DNA of 13,325 nucleotides from Pseudomonadota bacterium (GTDB lineage Bacteria > Pseudomonadota > Alphaproteobacteria > Rhizobiales > Rhizobiaceae): the NCBI GenBank assembly GCA_023387715.1, contig JAEWHQ010000302.1:1-13325 (forward strand), read 5' to 3'. Shown in pieces: positions 6,406 to 13,325 of the stretch. The first letter of the stretch is position 1. Every line of letters starts with the position of its first letter. A program made the translations under genes and the position numbers. The notes under the pieces were generated by a model, which saw only the letters and a program-made list of their open reading frames with translations, made no database searches and was not told where the DNA came from.

Positions 6406-6434
6406 CCTATAGCCGCTTAAAAACTGAAGTGCAA
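6406..6434 (-). promoter_or_regulatory. Promoter of tRNA-Gln
   Basis: On the minus strand TTGCAC (plus 6429-6434) and TATAGG (plus 6406-6411) are separated by exactly 17 bases. The predicted start near 6399 gives a short leader of about 29 bases before the mature tRNA. A second copy of AAGTGCAAT lies at 6482-6490, without a matching -10. Confidence 0.65.
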
Positions 6435-6646
6435 TCCGGATATGTGGTTTTCCTGTAAGTTTTTTCAGGGAAAGTACAAAAAAGTGCAATTCTGTGGAGA
6501 GTTCAGGCCATTTCGCATTTTATTTATTATAAATCTCTGTATTTCAGTGATTTAAGGCATGTTGCTCAAGCATAAATGATGCGACTATAGGGCGAAAATA
6601 GGCCGAATTTGAATCGTATGCGGCTGATTATGAGCTTTGGGAGCAG
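6435..6646 (+). other. Upstream region of wbkF with a candidate promoter
   Basis: No gene is seen here. TTGCTC (6562-6567) and TATAGG (6586-6591), 18 bases apart, form a plausible promoter for wbkF, with the same TATAGG -10 as the divergent tRNA promoter. A small hairpin CCTG/CAGG with a T-rich loop lies at 6452-6469. Confidence 0.4.
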
Positions 6647-7654
6647 ATGGTGGAATCAGTAATGTCTCAAATAGTTATTGCCTTCATATCGGCAGTGCTG
6701 CTTTGTGCGGTTCTATTAGCGGCGCTGTATTATCTCCTGCCTCGTCATTTCTTGGCAGCTCAAAAGAATGCTCGTTCCAATCACACCATTCCGGCACGCC
6801 AGATTGGTGGTTTGGCTCTGGTGCCAACGATATTAATTCTGCTTGGCGTTTTTCATTCCTTTACCGGCTTACGTGGCAGCACACTGGTGTTATTGGAGGT
6901 AAGCGGCTGGCTTTTATGGCTGACGGGACTATTGGATGATCGTTATGACATCTCCGTGCGTTTACGCCTGAGTGTGCAGTTGCTGGGTGCTGTTCTTGGT
7001 GTTGCAGCCCTTGGTGATGATTTTCAGCTCTTTACTTTTTTGCCTTTTTGGCTTGAATTTTGTCTGCTTGTTTTTGTGATGCTCGTTTGGATCAATGTGA
7101 CCAATTTCATGGATGGTCTTGATCTGATGACGGTGAGTGGTTTGGGAATTCCGGTTTTATGGATTGCTGTCTTTGCCAGCCTTGGTTTGGCTGGCATGAG
7201 TGCCGGTTATCTGGCAACATTAATTGCCGGTGCAATAATGGGGTTTGCGTTCTTTAACCGTCATCCGGCGAAGGTGTTTTTAGGCGATTCCGGTAGCCTG
7301 CCGCTTGGTATGTTAAGCTGCTTTGCACTTTTGTTGTTTGCGCAAGAAACATCCGTCTGGGTGGCGCTTCTTCTGCCGCTTTATTATGTGCTGGATGCTT
7401 CAACGACGATCATCCTTCGCTTGCGGGAAGGCGAGAATATCTTTGAAGCCCATTCCCGCCATGCCTACCAAAAGGCCAAGCGGGCAGGGCGCTCGGTATG
7501 GGCGATTATTGGTTGGGTAGCACTTTTGAATGTTGCTCTCGGGGCTGCTGTGCTTGTTTGGCTCCTAAAGCCCGAACTATGGGTGGAGCTTAGTGTTTGC
7601 TTTGCAGGGCTTGCAGTTACCAGTGCCTTGCTGTTGAAATTCAGAGCCAGTTAA
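6647..7654 (+). CDS. wbkF: Undecaprenyl-phosphate N-acetyl-sugar-1-phosphate transferase, WbkF/WbpL-like
   Basis: A polytopic inner-membrane protein of 335 residues in the MraY/WecA/WbpL glycosyltransferase family 4. It would move an N-acetylated sugar phosphate from UDP-sugar onto undecaprenyl phosphate, the first membrane step in making O-antigen or a similar glycan. Family motifs on cytoplasmic loops are all present: HTIPARQIGG (46-55), the DD pair (97-98) in GLLDDRYD, NFMDGLD (153-159), FLGDSGSLPLG (211-221) and the sugar-recognition loop HSRHAYQ (269-275). About ten hydrophobic helices fill the rest. The neighbouring WbkD-like dehydratase makes the likely sugar nucleotide. The first ATG has GGGAG only 3 bases away, whereas the ATG at 6662 (sixth codon) has GGTGGA at better spacing and may be the true start. 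Confidence 0.88.
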   Translation: MVESVMSQIVIAFISAVLLCAVLLAALYYLLPRHFLAAQKNARSNHTIPARQIGGLALVPTILILLGVFHSFTGLRGSTLVLLEVSGWLLWLTGLLDDRYDISVRLRLSVQLLGAVLGVAALGDDFQLFTFLPFWLEFCLLVFVMLVWINVTNFMDGLDLMTVSGLGIPVLWIAVFASLGLAGMSAGYLATLIAGAIMGFAFFNRHPAKVFLGDSGSLPLGMLSCFALLLFAQETSVWVALLLPLYYVLDASTTIILRLREGENIFEAHSRHAYQKAKRAGRSVWAIIGWVALLNVALGAAVLVWLLKPELWVELSVCFAGLAVTSALLLKFRAS

Positions 7655-7671
7655 AATTTAAAACAGAAACA

Positions 7672-7718
7672 AAAAATACATACGCTTAGAGACCTTTCTC
7701 TAAGCATATGCGTTTTAT
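7672..7718. terminator. Likely bidirectional terminator between wbkF and the wbkD strand
   Basis: A 9-bp perfect stem GCTTAGAGA/TCTCTAAGC (7684-7692 with 7697-7705) has a CCTT loop. Beyond one C-A mismatch the pairing continues (CATA with TATG, then A-run with T-run), so both strands end in a T-rich tail. It follows the wbkF stop and the stop of the small minus-strand gene at 7741, so it can serve both converging transcripts. Confidence 0.7.
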
Positions 7719-7740
7719 TACAATGCTCGATTGTTCAAGC

Positions 7741-7851
7741 TTATACTTCTTCAGATGAGGCTTCTTCTTTGAAGCCCGCACTATTCATCTTAGCAAAACA
7801 CCAGACGATAAAGGCTATGGCAGCAACGCCCATTAAATAATACCAACCCAT
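7741..7851 (-). CDS. 36-residue single-span membrane protein
   Basis: On the minus strand an ATG (plus 7849-7851) opens 36 codons to a TAA at 7741-7743. A good Shine-Dalgarno AAGGGA (plus 7859-7864) sits 7 bases upstream. The product begins MGWYYLMGVAAIAFIVWCF, one hydrophobic helix (about residues 3-20), followed by a short polar tail rich in Glu (FKEEASSEEV). It is in the size range of small helper membrane proteins such as CydX, but does not match CydX by eye and is not recognised. It lies 53 bases after the wbkD stop on the same strand and just before the shared terminator, so it is probably the last gene of the wbkD transcript and may be missed by automatic annotation because of its size. 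Confidence 0.6.
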   Translation of the reverse strand: MGWYYLMGVAAIAFIVWCFAKMNSAGFKEEASSEEV

Positions 7852-7904
7852 TTTATGTTCCCTTATGTTTTTAAGGTATGTTGGCAGTATTATTGGGAAA
7901 ATGT

Positions 7905-9809
7905 CTAGTTAATAATTACGCCGTCCTTACAGTCATCATAAGGGATGATGCTGAACAGCACCTCACGCAGCGTTTCATGGTCATTGGATGCAAGCGCATT
8001 GTTCAAACGGTCAAGTGCTTCATAAATATCAATATTTGCTTTTTGACCACGAGGTGAGCGCATGATTTTTGGGTGGCGTGTGGTTTGTACAAGTTGAGGA
8101 TCATAAAAAAGTTCCTCAAACATTTTTTCTCCCGGACGAATGCCGGTTACCTCAATGGCGATGTCCCCTTGCGGGTTTTTAGGATCTTTAATGGTGAGAC
8201 CGGCAAGGAGAATCATATTCTCTGCCAATTCCCTAATGCGGATTGGTTCGCCCATTTCGAGCAGGATAGTGTCGCCGGTTTGTGCAACACCGCCCGATTG
8301 AATAATCAGTTCTGCGGCCTCTTTGATTGACATGAAATAACGGGTCATTTTTTCATGGGTCAAGGTGACAGGGCCACCTTTGGAAATTTGCTCGCGAAAG
8401 AGTGGTACGACGGAGCCGTTGGAACCCAACACATTGCCAAATCGCACCGAATAGAAAGAACTTTTCGGATTGGAGATCTGGGCGATTTCACCATATTGAT
8501 AAATGATGAGCTCCGCCCAGCGCTTGGTTGCCCCCATGATATTGGTCGGACGAACCGCTTTATCGGACGAAATCAATACTAACCGTTCAACTTTGGCTGA
8601 AACCGCTGCCTGCGCAACATTGACGGTGCCGATGACATTATTGCGTACGCCAATGATCGGGTTTTTCTCGACCAATGGGACATGTTTATAGGCAGCGCAA
8701 TGATAAACAATATTGACGCCATGATCGCGGATGGTTTTTTCCACTTCGGCACGATCCAGAACAGTGCCGAGTACCGGAATAATCTCGCAAATATTAAGTG
8801 CTTGCAGGTGGCGTTCGGCTTCGTAAAGCGCAAATTCGCTGACCTCGAAAAGAACGAGGCACTTTGGTGATAGATTGACGATCGCTCGGCACAATTCGCG
8901 ACCAATTGAGCCGCCAGCACCCGTAACCATAACTGTTTTGCTTTGCACAACTTCCGATAAAAGTGTTTGATCCGGTGGTACGGGTGAGCGTCCCAAAAGA
9001 TCGTCAATCTCAACATTGCGCAATGCGCTGATCAGATATTTACCCGCTGACAGATCAGCAATTGGGGGGAGAATTCGGGTTTTAACAGTTTGACGCCCCA
9101 GTACATTGGCATATTGACGGCGCTCAGTGGCACTGAGGTTTGGATCGGAGATGATAACCTGATCAATACCGTAATTTTCAATTAAAGATGGAATACGGTC
9201 AGGTGCATAAACACGTAAGCCGACAATATCCATACCTATGGTTGCTGGATTACTATCGATAAAACCATAAACTCTGGTCTGGCCGTGACTGCGTAAAGCC
9301 GTTGCTAATTGGCGTGCGGGGGCGCCACTGCCAACAATTAACGCCTTGGCAAAATCTTTATAGCTATTGGTTGTGCGTTGCAAAATCCATTTAGCGCTGA
9401 AACGGCTGGACGTAATCAGGACTGTGCTGATCAACCAATATAGTAATGGCACGGAACGTGGTGCGCCACGTCCGCCGCTCAATTCTGTTAAGAAAATAAC
9501 TGTTACCCATAAAAGCGCAACGGCACTGGAGGCTTGAAAGATCGACCAAATTGCACGTTCAGGTAAGTAACGTATGATGGCGCGATAAAGACCATATTTG
9601 ATGAAAACGGGTAAGGCGATAACTGGAACAAGAAAAATCAGAAAAAGTTGTGAGTGGTTAGGCTGAAAAAAGAAACTAAAACGTAAGGCAAATGCAAGAT
9701 ATGCGCTGAAAAGTAATAATATACAGTCAGTAGAAATCAGAACAAGTTGTTTTGTGCGGCGTGGTAATTTTGCTACTTTTTTACATAGGGCCGTAAAATT
9801 CGTGCTCAA
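7905..9809 (-). CDS. wbkD: Membrane-bound nucleotide-sugar 4,6-dehydratase, WbkD/WbpM/FlaA1 family
   Basis: The 634-residue length and layout match WbpM/WbkD/PglF enzymes. There are four N-terminal membrane helices (about 24-45, 54-72, 88-108, 119-137), a first Rossmann-like domain with LIVGSGAPARQL (157-168), then the catalytic extended SDR domain with TGAGGSIG (296-303), CAAYKHVPLVE (371-381) and SSDKAVRPTNIMGATK (414-429). The usual SDR tyrosine is a methionine (M425) ahead of K429, as in this family. It would convert a UDP-N-acetylhexosamine to a 4-keto-6-deoxy sugar, precursor of QuiNAc-type sugars used by the transferase wbkF. The start is TTG, supported by AGAGGA 6-7 bases before it; no in-frame ATG lies nearby. 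An IS relic sits directly upstream. Confidence 0.9.
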   Translation of the reverse strand: MSTNFTALCKKVAKLPRRTKQLVLISTDCILLLFSAYLAFALRFSFFFQPNHSQLFLIFLVPVIALPVFIKYGLYRAIIRYLPERAIWSIFQASSAVALLWVTVIFLTELSGGRGAPRSVPLLYWLISTVLITSSRFSAKWILQRTTNSYKDFAKALIVGSGAPARQLATALRSHGQTRVYGFIDSNPATIGMDIVGLRVYAPDRIPSLIENYGIDQVIISDPNLSATERRQYANVLGRQTVKTRILPPIADLSAGKYLISALRNVEIDDLLGRSPVPPDQTLLSEVVQSKTVMVTGAGGSIGRELCRAIVNLSPKCLVLFEVSEFALYEAERHLQALNICEIIPVLGTVLDRAEVEKTIRDHGVNIVYHCAAYKHVPLVEKNPIIGVRNNVIGTVNVAQAAVSAKVERLVLISSDKAVRPTNIMGATKRWAELIIYQYGEIAQISNPKSSFYSVRFGNVLGSNGSVVPLFREQISKGGPVTLTHEKMTRYFMSIKEAAELIIQSGGVAQTGDTILLEMGEPIRIRELAENMILLAGLTIKDPKNPQGDIAIEVTGIRPGEKMFEELFYDPQLVQTTRHPKIMRSPRGQKANIDIYEALDRLNNALASNDHETLREVLFSIIPYDDCKDGVIIN

Positions 9810-9826
9810 ACTCTTCCTCTTAAATA

Positions 9827-10108
9827 TCAGACCTTACGTAAACGGTTCATAAATACTTGTAATAGAACATTCGTATGTACGAAAATATGGTCTATATACA
9901 AGTCCTTAATTAAAAATCCTGCACAATAAAAGCGACTCGATCCTAGGTAATCATTCATCTTATTTATTAAAATTTCGAGACAAAATTTATGTAAATTTTT
10001 AAAATTAGTTTTTTGTTTTAAATGTTGCTGCTTCGCTATCAAAAATTGCATGTAGCTCAAGTCAGGAGAATACGGTTTTGGTAAAAACCGAAGCAAACCG
10101 TTCGGCAT
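9827..10108 (-). pseudogene. Decayed C-terminal remnant of an IS630-family transposase
   Basis: The open frame (93 codons) looks like a gene but reads as a transposase tail. RFLPKPYSPDL (about residues 7-17) matches the LPPYSPDLNPIE block holding the last catalytic acid of IS630-type DDE transposases. The next helix, AKQQHLKQKTNFKNL, resembles AKLKHLLRKA-type sequence, and FYCAGF (about 60-65) falls where the family has NYFxNAGY. The NPIE segment now reads SYMQ, so the catalytic Glu is lost, and the N-terminal two-thirds of the protein is absent, replaced by the 3' end of the DUF2793 gene. The last 25 or so codons toward wbkD are probably outside the original gene. It is AT-rich and not expected to be active. 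The identification is by eye. Confidence 0.6.
9870..9901 (-). promoter_or_regulatory. Possible wbkD promoter overlapped by a palindrome
   Basis: On the minus strand TTGTAT (plus 9896-9901) and TACATA (plus 9874-9879) are 16 bases apart. A perfect palindrome TTCGTA-TG-TACGAA (9870-9883) overlaps the -10, as an operator for a dimeric regulator would. It lies about 60 bases before the TTG start. The matches are modest and the DNA is AT-rich. Confidence 0.3.
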
Positions 10109-10116
10109 AGTTTATT

Positions 10117-10953
10117 TTAAGCAATCACAGCACCGGTACGCAATGACAGCCACTGGTTTCCGTCAGAATAGGCGGGTTGCGCGCCGCCACTTGCATTGCT
10201 GACAAAAATGATTGCTCCCGCACCTTGCGCAGAGGCGGAGGGTAGGGTGCTGATTGTGGCACTTCCCGTGCGGATGGCACCATCAACATGCAGCCGCGTT
10301 GTGGGTGTCATTGCGCCGATCATGATATTGCCGCTTGTGCGGTCGATGCGCATGGCTTCACGCCACTGACCATTATCATCACCCACTTTGACAGAAAAAT
10401 CTTTGCTACCGGCAAGTCCCATTTCAGCATGGCCTGTCCAGTTTGATTGGAATAATAAAGAAGCGGTGTCGGCTTCGTTATTCTTGTTGAGTTTTAACTG
10501 GTGGCCATTGCCAGCGTGGTTCAGCAATGTTGCAGCGGAAGATACGCTGAGGCGGTTGGTTTCATCTGCGCTTGCATGGATACCAAGCATTGCAACTGAG
10601 CTTAGATCAGCGCCTCCGCTAGTTTCCTGCCAGTCTGTGCCGTTAAAAATAAGTAGTTTGTTTTCATTTTTGACATAACAAAGCCAGCCCGCTAACGGCA
10701 CAAAATATGACCAGCTGCCATCGGTAAATGCGGCAAGCTTATGCGTGTGCGCGCTCCAGTCGTCACCTGCATTATCTGGAATAATATAACGATCACCTTC
10801 TTGTGCTTCAGGATCGGGATGTGTGTAATCGCGTGCAATAACGGCAAGCTGCACAATGGCATCCAGCATCCGCAAAGCTTCATTATGGGTGACATGTTTT
10901 TGCGCTTGGCTCGGCAGAATATAAGGTAGCTTTAAGTGGTTTGTCTGTTCCAT
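10117..10953 (-). CDS. DUF2793 domain protein, phage/GTA tail-associated type
   Basis: The N-terminal stretch LPYILPSQAQKHVTHNEA and the following LRMLDAIVQLAV (together about 9-38), then EGDRYIIPD (52-60), DGSWSYFVPLAGWLCYV (78-94) and LLIFNGTDW (100-108), are characteristic of DUF2793, common in alphaproteobacterial prophages and gene transfer agent regions, where it is linked to tail fibres. The second half (about 115-278) is rich in Ser, Thr, Asn and Gly, with NIMIGAMTPTTRLHVDGAI (209-227) resembling the repeat found at the ends of phage tail fibres ahead of a distal domain. Here no other phage gene is seen, so it is a lone gene or a prophage leftover with a kept function, possibly at the cell surface. 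A strong AAAGGAG precedes the ATG. Confidence 0.78.
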   Translation of the reverse strand: MEQTNHLKLPYILPSQAQKHVTHNEALRMLDAIVQLAVIARDYTHPDPEAQEGDRYIIPDNAGDDWSAHTHKLAAFTDGSWSYFVPLAGWLCYVKNENKLLIFNGTDWQETSGGADLSSVAMLGIHASADETNRLSVSSAATLLNHAGNGHQLKLNKNNEADTASLLFQSNWTGHAEMGLAGSKDFSVKVGDDNGQWREAMRIDRTSGNIMIGAMTPTTRLHVDGAIRTGSATISTLPSASAQGAGAIIFVSNASGGAQPAYSDGNQWLSLRTGAVIA

Positions 10954-11121
10954 GCATCATGCTCCTTTATGCAATGAGGACTGCATCAAGTGTAAGTCAG
11001 CTTTGGAAACGGGGGATAAGATTTCTTGGCCAAGGGACGCTTTTATGATGGGTTTTGCTTTATGTTGATATATAACTCTTCTACAATATGAGGAACTGGT
11101 TAGGATTTTTGCCGGAAAGAC
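10954..11121. other. Divergent intergenic region
   Basis: This stretch separates the DUF2793 gene (leftward) from the MBL hydrolase gene (rightward) and must hold both promoters. Plus-strand TACAAT near 11090 is a possible -10, but no -35 at the right distance is convincing. No RNA or operator structure was recognised. Confidence 0.4.
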
Positions 11122-12036
11122 ATGAATAAGATGGCTTTGGTTTTTGATACTGATTTTACGCCGGACTATGGCGTGGTACATGAAGTGTCACCGAATATTT
11201 CCAGATTAACGGTCAATAATCCGAGTGCTTTTACCTTTCACGGCACCAATACCTATATTGTCGGTACTGATCATCTGGCAATTATTGATCCGGGCCCCGA
11301 AGATGATGCCCATTTCTACGCTATTTTGAAAGCGGTCAACGGACGTCCTGTCAGCCATATTCTTGTCAGCCATACACATCGTGATCATTCGCCTTTAGCC
11401 GCGCGTTTAAAGCAGGTATTGGGTGCAAAAACCGTTGCCGAAGGTGTGCACCGTCCGTCACGTGAATATCATCAGGGCGAGGTCAATATGCTTGACGCTG
11501 CCGCTGATACAGATTTTGTGCCGGATATTTTTCTAAAAGACGGTGAGACATTGCAGGGTGATGGCTGGGCGCTGACAGGTATTCATACACCTGGCCATGC
11601 TGCAAACCACATGGTGTTTGCACTGGAAAATACCGGCGTTTTATTTTCGGCAGATCATGTGATGGCATGGGCAACGTCGGTGGTGGCGCCTCCTGATGGC
11701 TCGATGAGCGATTATATGGCTTCGCTGGATGTGCTGCTTGAGCGGGATGATCAGCTCTATTTGCCGGGGCATGGCGGAACTGTAACCAATCCGGCAGCTT
11801 TTTTGCGCGGCCTTCGGATGCATCGCAAAATGCGCGAGCGGGCTATTCTTGAACGCGTGATCACGGGTGACAGAACCATCATGGAAATCGTGCGCGCGAT
11901 TTACCGTGATATTGATCCGCGTTTACATGGTGCAGCAGCGCTTTCAGTGATGGCGCATATGGAAGATCTGGTTGGAAAAGGTCTAGTGCAAACAGAGGGT
12001 TATGCCAGCCTTGATGGTGTCTATTCGCCATCTTAA
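11122..12036 (+). CDS. Metallo-beta-lactamase-fold hydrolase, LACTB2-like, with winged-helix tail
   Basis: A 304-residue soluble protein of the MBL superfamily. The metal-binding motif HTHRDH (84-89) is followed by H159 in HTPGH, D178 in FSADH and H217 in LPGHG, so both zinc sites are complete. NTYIVG and IIDPGPED (43-61) are typical of this group. The C-terminal part (about 227-300), with MHRKMRERAILE and LHGAAALSVMAHMEDLVGKG, matches the small winged-helix domain of LACTB2-type proteins, for some of which endoribonuclease activity is known. Substrate here is unknown; a thioesterase or nuclease role is possible. The start is uncertain: an ATG at 11131 is three codons on, and GGAAAG near 11114-11119 is too close to the first ATG and slightly far from the second. 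Confidence 0.85.
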   Translation: MNKMALVFDTDFTPDYGVVHEVSPNISRLTVNNPSAFTFHGTNTYIVGTDHLAIIDPGPEDDAHFYAILKAVNGRPVSHILVSHTHRDHSPLAARLKQVLGAKTVAEGVHRPSREYHQGEVNMLDAAADTDFVPDIFLKDGETLQGDGWALTGIHTPGHAANHMVFALENTGVLFSADHVMAWATSVVAPPDGSMSDYMASLDVLLERDDQLYLPGHGGTVTNPAAFLRGLRMHRKMRERAILERVITGDRTIMEIVRAIYRDIDPRLHGAAALSVMAHMEDLVGKGLVQTEGYASLDGVYSPS

Positions 12037-12092
12037 CCGCAGTGATAAAATGTGATGATGTAAAAAGCTGTGTTTCGTGGAAAATACAGTGT

Positions 12093-12133
12093 CTTACCCA
12101 CCACTTATAGGGTAAGCAGCCTGTTCGGGAGGC
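12093..12133 (+). promoter_or_regulatory. Tandem hairpins in the leader of the acidic protein gene
   Basis: CTTACCC (12093-12099) pairs with GGGTAAG (12110-12116) around a 10-base loop. Three bases later GCCT (12119-12122) pairs with AGGC (12130-12133) around GTTCGGG. They lie 30-70 bases before the next ATG. There is no T tract, so this is not a plain terminator; a leader structure or protein site is possible. No riboswitch family was recognised. Confidence 0.35.
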
Positions 12134-12161
12134 CTCACTTAGATTCTGCGGAGACGATAAT

Positions 12162-12539
12162 ATGGATCGTAGCCATTCTGGCGACGCATCAGACAGTCAA
12201 TTAGACAAATCCGAAACGGCGACATTGGAAGCCGTTGAGCTTGAATTTGCTTTGGGCGCACAAGATGTTTTTACCGATGGATTTGATGTGGCTTTGTGTA
12301 AAGCCGCAGAGGTTGTCGGTGGCAAAGTATTATTCAATATGCCAGCGGTTGATACTGCAAATGCGCAGCGCATTGCAGCTATCGCTATTTTTGATGATTC
12401 ATCAGATCAGGTTCTCTTCGTCACTTTGTTGAATGACGGAACCACGATGGCGCTCACGCCTCTGACGGGCGAAAACAAAGTCTTTGAAGGACTGGGGCGC
12501 AATTTTGCGGCCGTTATTCGTGGCCTTGATGCGCTGTAA
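12162..12539 (+). CDS. Conserved-looking acidic protein of unknown function
   Basis: The 125-residue product is not recognised. The first 25 residues are polar and acidic and look disordered. The rest alternates strands and helices in an alpha/beta pattern (VALCKAAEVVGGKVLFN near 43-59, AIAIFDDSSDQVLFVTLLNDGT near 72-93), with no signal peptide or membrane segment. GGAG at 12150-12153, 8 bases before the ATG, supports the start, and a pair of hairpins lies in its leader. It ends only 7 bases from the stop of the opposing deacetylase gene, with no clear terminator between them, so the two transcripts probably overlap at their 3' ends. Confidence 0.65.
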   Translation: MDRSHSGDASDSQLDKSETATLEAVELEFALGAQDVFTDGFDVALCKAAEVVGGKVLFNMPAVDTANAQRIAAIAIFDDSSDQVLFVTLLNDGTTMALTPLTGENKVFEGLGRNFAAVIRGLDAL

Positions 12540-12546
12540 GACGGTT

Positions 12547-13317
12547 TTAGTGTTTCGCACCCGATAAGACCGACCGGCTGCTTTCAACATCTTTCAAACG
12601 AACAAAGCGCATGCCGCGCTTTTTCAATTTTAAAATCCCGCTAGCCACACCTTCACCGGCATGGCGGGTTGGCTGATTTATATGGGCAATGATGACATCG
12701 CCGTCACGGGCGTTCAAAATTCTTTTTTCGGTCGAACCGGCTGAAAGCGAAGCGCCCATATCAGCATTCAAAGAATATCCGCCAATTTGAAAACCCATCT
12801 TTTCAATATGGGTTATTGCATCTTTGGAATAACGCGCAGTCGCATCGCGATACCATTGCGGCTGAGGGGCACCTGCTGCTTTGATAGCATCAGCACCGCC
12901 TTGTACTTCTTTGGTTACAGCCTCCAAAGAGCCCGCCGTTTTGATGCCATACATAGTCGGAATGGTGGTGATGGCAGGCACGTGCTGTGCCCCGTGATTT
13001 TCAATCTGGAAGAGATCAGGATGCGCCAGCATGATATCCATCGCAGGCTGATTATGTTGCAGCCAACGCGATGTGATGAAGAAAGTGGCAGGGATTTTTT
13101 CCTCAACCAGCATATTCAAAATGCGTAAATCTGTTTTGCCGGAACAAGCATCAAGGGTAAGTGCCACTTGCGCGCCTTGAGCACCGCCGGGTTTGATGAA
13201 CAAGTGTGGCTCGGCCAAATTGTCAGCGATATTGTTTGCATATGCAGGTGCGCTTAGCAGGCTGGCCGCACTAAGATGGGTCAAAAACAATAAGCCGGCA
13301 AAAACAGGTTTGAACAT
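12547..13317 (-). CDS. Exported polysaccharide-deacetylase-like protein (NodB fold)
   Basis: The 256-residue product starts with a signal peptide: basic MFKP, a hydrophobic core (about 5-21), and a likely cleavage after APAYA (about 23-27). The mature part has NodB-domain motifs in order: VALTLDACSG (51-60), ATFFITSRW (77-85), the metal-binding NHGAQH (H108, H112), the arginine in WYRDAT (R157), and GDVIIAHINQP (206-216) with the likely catalytic H212. Motif 1 reads LDAC rather than the common FDDG; D56 is kept, the second acid is Ala. Such enzymes remove acetyl groups from N- or O-acetylated glycans in the periplasm, and a target in peptidoglycan or surface glycan would fit the nearby wbk genes, but that is inferred. 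Only 8 bases lie upstream of the ATG in the window. Confidence 0.85.
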   Translation of the reverse strand: MFKPVFAGLLFLTHLSAASLLSAPAYANNIADNLAEPHLFIKPGGAQGAQVALTLDACSGKTDLRILNMLVEEKIPATFFITSRWLQHNQPAMDIMLAHPDLFQIENHGAQHVPAITTIPTMYGIKTAGSLEAVTKEVQGGADAIKAAGAPQPQWYRDATARYSKDAITHIEKMGFQIGGYSLNADMGASLSAGSTEKRILNARDGDVIIAHINQPTRHAGEGVASGILKLKKRGMRFVRLKDVESSRSVLSGAKH

Positions 13318-13325
13318 CTTTGACC

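Noticed and set aside
6427..6490. Direct repeat AAGTGCAAT (6427-6435 and 6482-6490) as an operator pair
   Set aside because: One copy is accounted for by the tRNA-Gln -35 box; nine bases in AT-rich DNA is weak evidence for a regulator.
8579..9016. Second minus-strand frame of 145 codons within wbkD
   Set aside because: It overlaps the SDR domain coding sequence in another frame, with no family signal.
1..13325. CRISPR array, rRNA genes, intact insertion sequence or integrase
   Set aside because: No regular spaced repeats, no rRNA-like sequence, and no complete transposase or integrase frame were found on either strand.

Overview
The window looks like chromosomal DNA of an alphaproteobacterium, most likely a Brucellaceae/Rhizobiales relative. 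This is inferred from the pairing of a WbkF-like undecaprenyl-phosphate sugar transferase with a WbkD-like nucleotide-sugar dehydratase (known from Brucella O-chain synthesis), a DUF2793 protein, and generally alphaproteobacterial protein character. No search was run, so the genus is not established.

Region 1 (1-4946) is one plus-strand catabolic operon. It holds the 3' end of an unrecognised gene, a two-domain extradiol ring-cleavage dioxygenase, a class II aldolase/adducin-fold protein lacking the usual metal ligands, a 2-hydroxymuconate-semialdehyde-type aldehyde dehydrogenase, an HpaH-type 2-oxo-alkenoate hydratase and an HpaI-type aldolase. It closes with a strong intrinsic terminator. 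Together these enzymes could open a catechol-type ring, oxidise the semialdehyde, hydrate the 2-oxo-enoate and split it to pyruvate (or an analogue) plus an aldehyde. No recognisable tautomerase or separate decarboxylase lies in the visible part, and the role of the aldolase-fold protein is open.

Region 2 (4947-6295) is AT-rich and accessory-looking. It contains a short self-contained transcription unit (promoter-like sequence, interrupted small ORF, strong terminator) and a two-gene minus-strand module: a HARP-like, Cys-rich small protein followed by a membrane protein. The module lies just past the 3' end of tRNA-Gln(TTG), a typical place for integrated DNA, but no integrase or att repeat was seen.

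Region 3 (6296-9901) carries tRNA-Gln with a good promoter, then convergent wbkF (+) and wbkD (-), which probably make and load the first N-acetyl sugar of O-antigen or another surface glycan. Between them, on the wbkD strand, is a previously unlisted 36-codon single-span membrane protein with a clear ribosome-binding site. WbkD appears to start at TTG.

Region 4 (9827-13325) begins with a decayed IS630-type transposase tail. It continues with a stand-alone DUF2793 protein (-), a LACTB2-like metallo-beta-lactamase-fold hydrolase (+), an unrecognised acidic protein (+) with a structured leader, and a secreted polysaccharide-deacetylase-like protein (-). No CRISPR array, rRNA or intact mobile element was seen.
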